Assembly (NCBI GenBank): GCA_036362985.1
Contig: JAYGXS010000001.1
Span: 53,440,185-53,504,184, forward strand
Direction of reading: 5' to 3'
DNA length: 64,000 nucleotides
Source of the DNA: Ligula intestinalis
Taxonomy: Eukaryota; Platyhelminthes; Cestoda; Diphyllobothriidea; Diphyllobothriidae
The position numbers were made by a program, and so were the translations under genes. Within the stretch, counting starts at the first letter, position 1; the number at the start of each line of letters is the position of its first letter. Below, one piece after another: positions 58,833 to 64,000 of this stretch. The notes under the pieces were generated by a model, which did not search any database, had not been told where the DNA came from, and was given only the letters and a program-made list of their open reading frames with translations.

Positions 58833-59739
58833 CGGCTAAATTGCTATATTTCATAAAGCCGCGTGTCAACAAAAGATAGTCAAACATAACAAGACAAATT
58901 ACCATTCATCAACGTTAGCGTTCGTGAAGCAAAGAAATGCAAAAATGGTACATATCTTGATCTCTAGGTGATGCTCAGAACATAGTTGAATAAACAGCAA
59001 ACCGTATATATTAAATATGTTTCAATTTCCATTATTGAGATTTGGGTGCTTGGCCAATTATCAAGGCTTAATTTATTCAGGATCGACGGACTGCTGAAAA
59101 GGCTGCTTTTGTGAAATGGCACAAAACCCAAACAAACCAACATATTATTCGTTCAGAAACCTTTGTTGTGCTGGTTAGCAAGAGGGTGTTAATTAAAACG
59201 ATACTTGAACTTGTTTCGGCTGCGATCGCATCTGATTTAGCTGCCATCGATAATAAATGGGTAGTAACTCACCACGTGTGACGATTGGTGACAGCAGATA
59301 AAGAAGGCCCGCCATCTCTCCTTTCCAGCGACGGAGACTGAAAATAATAGGTCCAAGAACCGCATTCATACCTTAACGAACGGTGTCTTGCCAGTTGCTT
59401 ACGCGCAGCAATGATTACCAATTTTATTTGTCCTTTTTTTACGATAGCCCTAAATTTGTAATAAAAGGGCCCCTTGGGCCTTGAATAAATAAATATAAGT
59501 ATACATTAAGATTTTGGTAGCCCTCTTATGAGACGCCTGAAGAGGGACTGTTGCACCAGATCGGCAGCAGCAAAAGAAAGCTCGTGAAGCGGAAGACATG
59601 TGGCCTGATTTATTCTCGCGTTACTGTCGAGGTGACCGTGGACTGTTTTATTTGAATCGAAGTCACTAAAATTCTCTCGAAGGATGTTGATTTTGCAGTG
59701 ACGGTCAGATATATCCAGTCTTAGTCAATCGTCAACCCA
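58833..59739. other. Upstream flank of the CCDC177-like gene; LINE-like tail near 59450
   Basis: About 59455-59510 reads taataaaagggcc then ccttgggccttgaataaata, a form typical of LINE 3' tails on the plus strand. No coding part was recognised upstream of it. I see no certain promoter motif for the minus-strand gene. Confidence 0.35.
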
Positions 59740-60720
59740 CGATGCCCAGTATCCACAGTCGCAAATGTGGATTAAGCGCACAGATGCGCAGAACGCACAG
59801 ATTTTCGTGGCGATTAAATTTTCACGTCTGGGCCATGGGCCCTTCCGAAGGATTGAGAAAAACCAGCGGACATTATTGACTCGGAAGAAAATCTCGTGCT
59901 TAATCTATCCACTCCGTAGAAGTCCCGCCCCGATTTATAAAGGGTTGTCTTCCTTTTCTTTTTCTTCTTTTACCTATTCTTCTTCATTTTAGTCTTCTTC
60001 TTCTCCTTCAAGCTGACAGCCTTTAATCCCCAGGGCTGCCCTCTCCTGGTCTGGGATGCAGCTCGAGTATAATTTTGTCTTTCCTATACCTATGAAGAAG
60101 CTAACTAATGTGGAGATTTCGCTCAGCCTTGTACCGCATTAATCATCGAAGTTTGACGCTAGCCGGACGAAGTCGTCAGCAATGCTGGTGCCGAAGCAAA
60201 AAAATGTGTGACAGGACACAACCTTGTCAAACATATGACCGAACACCAAACACTTGGAAGGGATCTTTGTGAACCAGAACGCGCGCGGTGGTGGATTGAT
60301 AAAAAGCCTTAATCAAAGCAATGATTTTTGTCGGCATTACATCTTTTTTGATTATGGGCCACAAGGAATTACGATGGACAGACTCGAACGCAGCGGCGAA
60401 GTCGGCGAAGCAGATGGCTTTTGGCTAATATTTGCCATGACAGAATTCCAGAATGTTCCTCAGTGTAAATAGCTGGCCTACGCATACAGGCCTATCTCGG
60501 AATCCGGTCTGGTTAGGCTTCGTTCTAGATTCACATGCAGACTGGAATCTTATAAGAAGGACAATGGTGAAGACCTTTACGCCAACGTTAATGAGGCCTA
60601 TGTCATGATCTTACCTGCACTTCGTCTTATCCCACTTTCTGAAGACAAGCATAAAGATACGCAAACGTCATTCGAACCTTATTCATTTCTCCAGGTTTGC
60701 CTGCTACGCCGACACCTAAG
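59740..60720 (-). mobile_element. RTE LINE fragment (RT and post-RT), antisense
   Basis: Read on the minus strand: ESRTKPNQTGFRDRPVCVGQ, then LFTLRNILEFCHGKY, FADFAAAFESVHRNSLWPII and IGKTKLYSSCIPDQERAALG. All are colinear with the 31-kb RTE (RTRPNQAGFRAGRGCADQ, LRRTLEFRHSY, GKTKLFSSCIPDQEKAPLG). Frameshifts and stops abound. A CTT-rich run interrupts the copy at 59950-60015. Confidence 0.8.
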
Positions 60721-61599
60721 CAGGATAAATATGGACAGTAAGTGAAAATGGTATATGCAATCTTTTAAAGGGTGGTTTATATGACATAAGGCCTATAATT
60801 GCACAAGGAACTGCTGATATTCAAAAATTAATCTTCGCAGATGCCTGTTAAAAATTCCACATAGGCCAAAAGGCTAATTTGCTGAGGTTCCTTAAACTCA
60901 CCTCACAGTCCTTTTACGCATCCATAGTTAACCAATAATAATAACAAATAAGGTTCGTCGCAAACAGCACGCGAAAACCGCACTCTCCTGTTATACGGGA
61001 CAGGTAGTGAAAAAAGTTCAATATGAAAGCATATAAGGAGAAAGAAAAAAAATTATTTAAGGGATGGACCGTAGAAAATTAGAAAATAGTAGGAATTATT
61101 ATTCAGCTAAACAAATAAACGAATATTTTCCCGTATAAATTCAAAAGGCCAATAAATGCCCAATTGGAAACAAACATTGGCTCTATAGTTGGTAGACTTA
61201 ATATATAGAAGATGTGGAGTTTTTATAGAATCGCCGCTTGTATCCAATTGGGCACTAAGGAACCATTTTAACTATCACGCGTAAATAATCGGTTATTGAA
61301 GTAAGCTGTTTGGGACCGCAAATTTTTACTTGCACCCAAATGTGTCGATCAAAAAAGGTCGAGTATTGGCGACGAAATAAAACTCTACCATTCCTCTATA
61401 GGAGTGCATGCCGTTCATGTACGTAACTTATTTGACGAGTAAAACTTCGTAAAAAATATGGAAAGATACGAATGTCTATTACACAGTTAAAGCATTGAGG
61501 ATGACGAGGATGATAAGAATAATAGCGCCTTTGTATTTCTTCTTTGGTAGAAATAAATCATGTGGCCCCCTGGTCGTGATAAGACAGTGTTTCCCACAG
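60721..61599. other. No recognisable gene
   Basis: AT-rich, short ORFs only. Confidence 0.35.
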
Positions 61600-62640
61600 A
61601 CGTTTGATATAAAATCTGCATCAGATGGGCGGGACTGGAAAGCCACTCAAATGGTTAGCTAACTTTCCTATATGCGGTCGTCAGCGTGTTTGCATTGCAG
61701 ACGCAAAATCAGAATGCAAATCCGATTCCAGTGGAGATCCGCAGGGGAGCCTTCTGGCACCCATTCCCTTTCTGGTACTTGTGAACCACTGCCTTGATTG
61801 CCTCACTCGTTAGAAAATAGTATTTGCTGAGGGGTTGTGGGTGTGGAAGGCAATCACAAGCTTGGAATGTGCGCATAGCTTGCGTAGTAACTTCGATTGC
61901 TTGCAGTATTGATTGGTGAGTAGCTGCTGCACCTCGATCTCTACAAATGCCAAGTCATCCGGCTACAGCCTACTTACAGCAAGGTGATACGATTTGAGTA
62001 TGCGTACTACATCAAAGGTCATTATCTCGGGTAACTTAACGAACTAATAGATTTCGGTGTATTTATGACGCCCACTTTCAGACCATCAAGGCAGTGTGCC
62101 AAAACTGCAAAGAGGGCTAGGGGCAACCTACGGGCGATCAGAAGATCTTTCTTCTGTTTTGCTGCGAAACTTTATAGGCGAGTGTTTGGAACATCTGTGT
62201 GGCCGATGATAAAAAATTGCGTTCAGGCGTGGCGCGTCCGGATGGAGCGAGGTTTCGCAGTGCTGAAGAATATTTTTTTACAAAGGGAAACGAATTAGTA
62301 AGCGGTTTGGAAGGCCTACCGAATGAGGATCAAATAGAAAGGCTCAAAATTATTCCTCTCTGTATATAGGAGATATCATCATGTTTTAAAAACTCGTCAG
62401 AGGAGTAGACTATGCTCTTCGGATGGCTCATTCCTTGAAGTGGCGAAACCAACATGTCGTCGGGATTATCCATACAAACGGAAGAAGCGCCATGCCAAAA
62501 TAGAAGTGCGAGCCAAATTTATTTACCAGACGGTCATTTAAGGCTGGAACGAATGCCTTCCTCATTTGTTATTTTTGAAATCATTGTTGCATTTGAAAGA
62601 GAACTTGATAAAGCCTTACTGGATGGTCATTAAGTTTTCG
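61600..62640 (+). mobile_element. CR1-like LINE ORF2 fragment
   Basis: LKWLANFPICGRQRVCIADA then GDPQGSLLAPIPFLVLVNHC are the RT blocks (compare LLAWITDFLTGRSQTVCIGD and GVPQGSVLGPLLFLIYIND). The FADD box is lost. MTPTFRPSRQCAKTAKRARG then NLRAIRRSFF then VQAWRVRMERGF are the post-RT part. Decayed. Confidence 0.75.
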
Positions 62641-63164
62641 CAAACGATTAATACAATGTACATGTATGACTTTGAAGCATTTGCATGCATTGCCAGAATC
62701 TATGCGTACTATCTCCCTTATATATACTAAATTATTCTAAAATTATTGTTTCGTAGGCTTCCGTAGTTAACCGATAGGAATGTTCTTAGATGTTATTTGG
62801 TCGGTGGAGTTCTTCTGCTGTCCAATAGGAATGTCACTTGGCCTTTTTGTTTATTTTTGAAAGCTTTTAACTGATATCTAATTTCAGCAAAACAATTCAA
62901 AACAGCTTTACTTTTTTCCCTATTGCGCATTACTTGCGCATTAAACGCAAATTATTTCATTTTACCTTTTTCGCCATACTGAGAGTTTAAATCTCCGCAA
63001 GACTTCTGTTCTTACCCGCCTAATTGCTCTTTAAAATTCACAATTTTTTTTACGAATTATACCTCCTTTTTCGTTTTCTACATTTAACCGTTCTCTTATC
63101 TTCGCTTCCGGGTAGACCTTTCTTGGGAATAACCTGTCATGACTAGCTCGCATCAAAGTGAACT
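62641..63164. other. No recognisable gene
   Basis: AT-rich, pyrimidine-rich towards the end; nothing to annotate. Confidence 0.35.
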
Positions 63165-63480
63165 TTCCCGAAGGTCCGCAGCCGTTGGTCTCGATATCTG
63201 GGAACAGCCAATCACAGATGCCGCAAAGCTGCCCCCTGGCCCAGCAACGAATAGCACGCCTGCACGCGCTCTTTGGCCGCTGTGAGTCTTACTGCCAAAC
63301 CACACTTCGGACCATGCTGCTCCAGAGGAATGCCGTGCGCTCCTAGGTCAAGCTTCTTCCTCATTTCCTCCGTTCTTCTGTATACAGAATTAATTCTTCC
63401 TAATATTCTGGCCTCCAACGACTTCTTTTCTCCTAAGCAACTATTGCCTGATGATCGCAGTTGCTAGGTTTAACTAAATT
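63165..63480 (+). repeat. Dispersed repeat family B, copy 3
   Basis: Contains gggaacagccaatcacag, ttctgtatacagaattaatt and tggcctccaacgacttcttt, matching the 42.2-kb copy directly and the 43.2-kb copy in inverse. Confidence 0.5.
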
Positions 63481-63594
63481 AACCCCTGCGACAAACCTGC
63501 CACCTGAAATCAGTTGGGTAACTAGTGTATCTGCATTCAAGCGAATACTGCACATTCAGCTTAACACTGATTCAATTTACATTTTATTTTCGTT

Positions 63595-63604
63595 NNNNNN
63601 NNNN
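63595..63604. other. Assembly gap (10 N)
   Basis: Ten N bases. True gap size unknown; sequence on either side need not be contiguous. Confidence 1.
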
Positions 63605-64000
63605 AGACCTTTAAAATTATGCTGAAAAACAAGGAACATGTCCAGCTGATCCTGTCTAAAGAAAATAAGCTTTGTCGCTCACATAAAGAGTTTTTTCAAC
63701 CGGACTATTCGCTGATGGAACGATTGGAACGCAGGTATCTCGTAGCGGAATTACAGTCCAAGACAAAAAATGGCGAGACAGGTCTGGCAATATTCAACGG
63801 GAATATAATTCAAAAGAAAGAATACAACGTTCTGCTTGAACCAAGCCATAATACTGCGGACGACGGCCAGGACTAGACTGACACAACCAGCTTCCACAGA
63901 ACGATGAAACTAAAGCGCATATGCAACAATGCAAAAAGCCTGCTTTCTAAACTTGACGAGCTTAAGATTATTATGCGCCAAGTGGAACCAGATGTTTACT
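63605..64000 (+). mobile_element. CR1-like LINE: ORF1 end and ORF2 start, running off the window
   Basis: An open frame 63619-63876 contains EFFQPDYSLMERLERRYLVA then GETGLAIFNGNIIQK, resembling the C-terminal end of LINE ORF1 proteins (FFxPDxTxxER, LxxELxxR, GExxLxIxNGxIV). After a TAG and 25 nt, a frame from 63904 reads MKLKRICNNAKSLLSKLDEL then KIIMRQVEPDVY, the start of the AP endonuclease (compare KLNFLYTNAQSLPSKIDELK). No defect is visible in the part seen. Confidence 0.65.

Overview
The window reads as nuclear DNA of a parasitic flatworm. Cestode or trematode cannot be separated from sequence alone; the dense mix of CR1-like LINEs, RTE LINEs and Penelope-like elements (PLEs) would suit a diphyllobothriid-type tapeworm or a large-genome fluke. 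The evidence is the decayed CR1, RTE, PLE and Gypsy coding relics, cis introns of only 33-41 nt beside introns of several kilobases, and a gene whose coding exon starts exactly at a splice acceptor, as expected where a spliced leader supplies the AUG. Almost all longer open frames are transposon relics; host genes are in short exons, which I rebuilt by matching splice sites and codon phase.

Host genes. On the + strand at 27.8-30.0 kb lies a three-exon gene for an unrecognised basic protein of about 108 residues. Its stop codon is only 97 nt upstream of a splice acceptor that opens the 5-formyltetrahydrofolate cyclo-ligase gene (MTHFS; exons 30100-30192, 30277-30583, 36820-37049). The pair looks like a short polycistron resolved by spliced-leader trans-splicing. 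On the - strand, 58.8 to 41.1 kb, is a twelve-exon coiled-coil gene that I assign to the CCDC177 family from its N-terminal SPRSLxAC, KPxEL and KLxQCR signatures.

Layout. 0-5 kb: CR1 fragments in both orientations. 5-9.7 kb: no gene. 9.7-13.7 kb: a tRNA-headed SINE, a family A repeat and a Gypsy pol relic (-). 15.8-18.2 kb: PLE 3' fragments, a LINE RT scrap and a partial family A copy. 20.4-23.5 kb: a nearly complete but dead CR1 ORF2. 24.5-26.3 kb: the best preserved PLE (RT plus GIY-YIG). 27.8-37.1 kb: the two-gene + strand cluster, with an RTE LINE and an RTE endonuclease fragment inside the last MTHFS intron. 38.9-50 kb: family A and B repeats, a CR1 scrap and the 3' exons of the CCDC177-like gene. 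51.6-54.9 kb: a hammerhead-like motif, a 42-bp palindrome, an internally deleted mariner-type element, a psq-type HTH scrap and a second PLE. 55.9-58.8 kb: 5' exons of the CCDC177-like gene and two SINE copies. 59.7-64 kb: an antisense RTE, a CR1 relic, a family B repeat, an assembly gap and the start of another CR1.

The most interesting themes are the possible trans-spliced MTHFS cistron with a spliced-leader-donated start codon, and recurrent hammerhead-ribozyme-like motifs at PLE 3' ends and in a SINE-like family. All assignments come from reading the sequence by eye; no database search or folding program was run.
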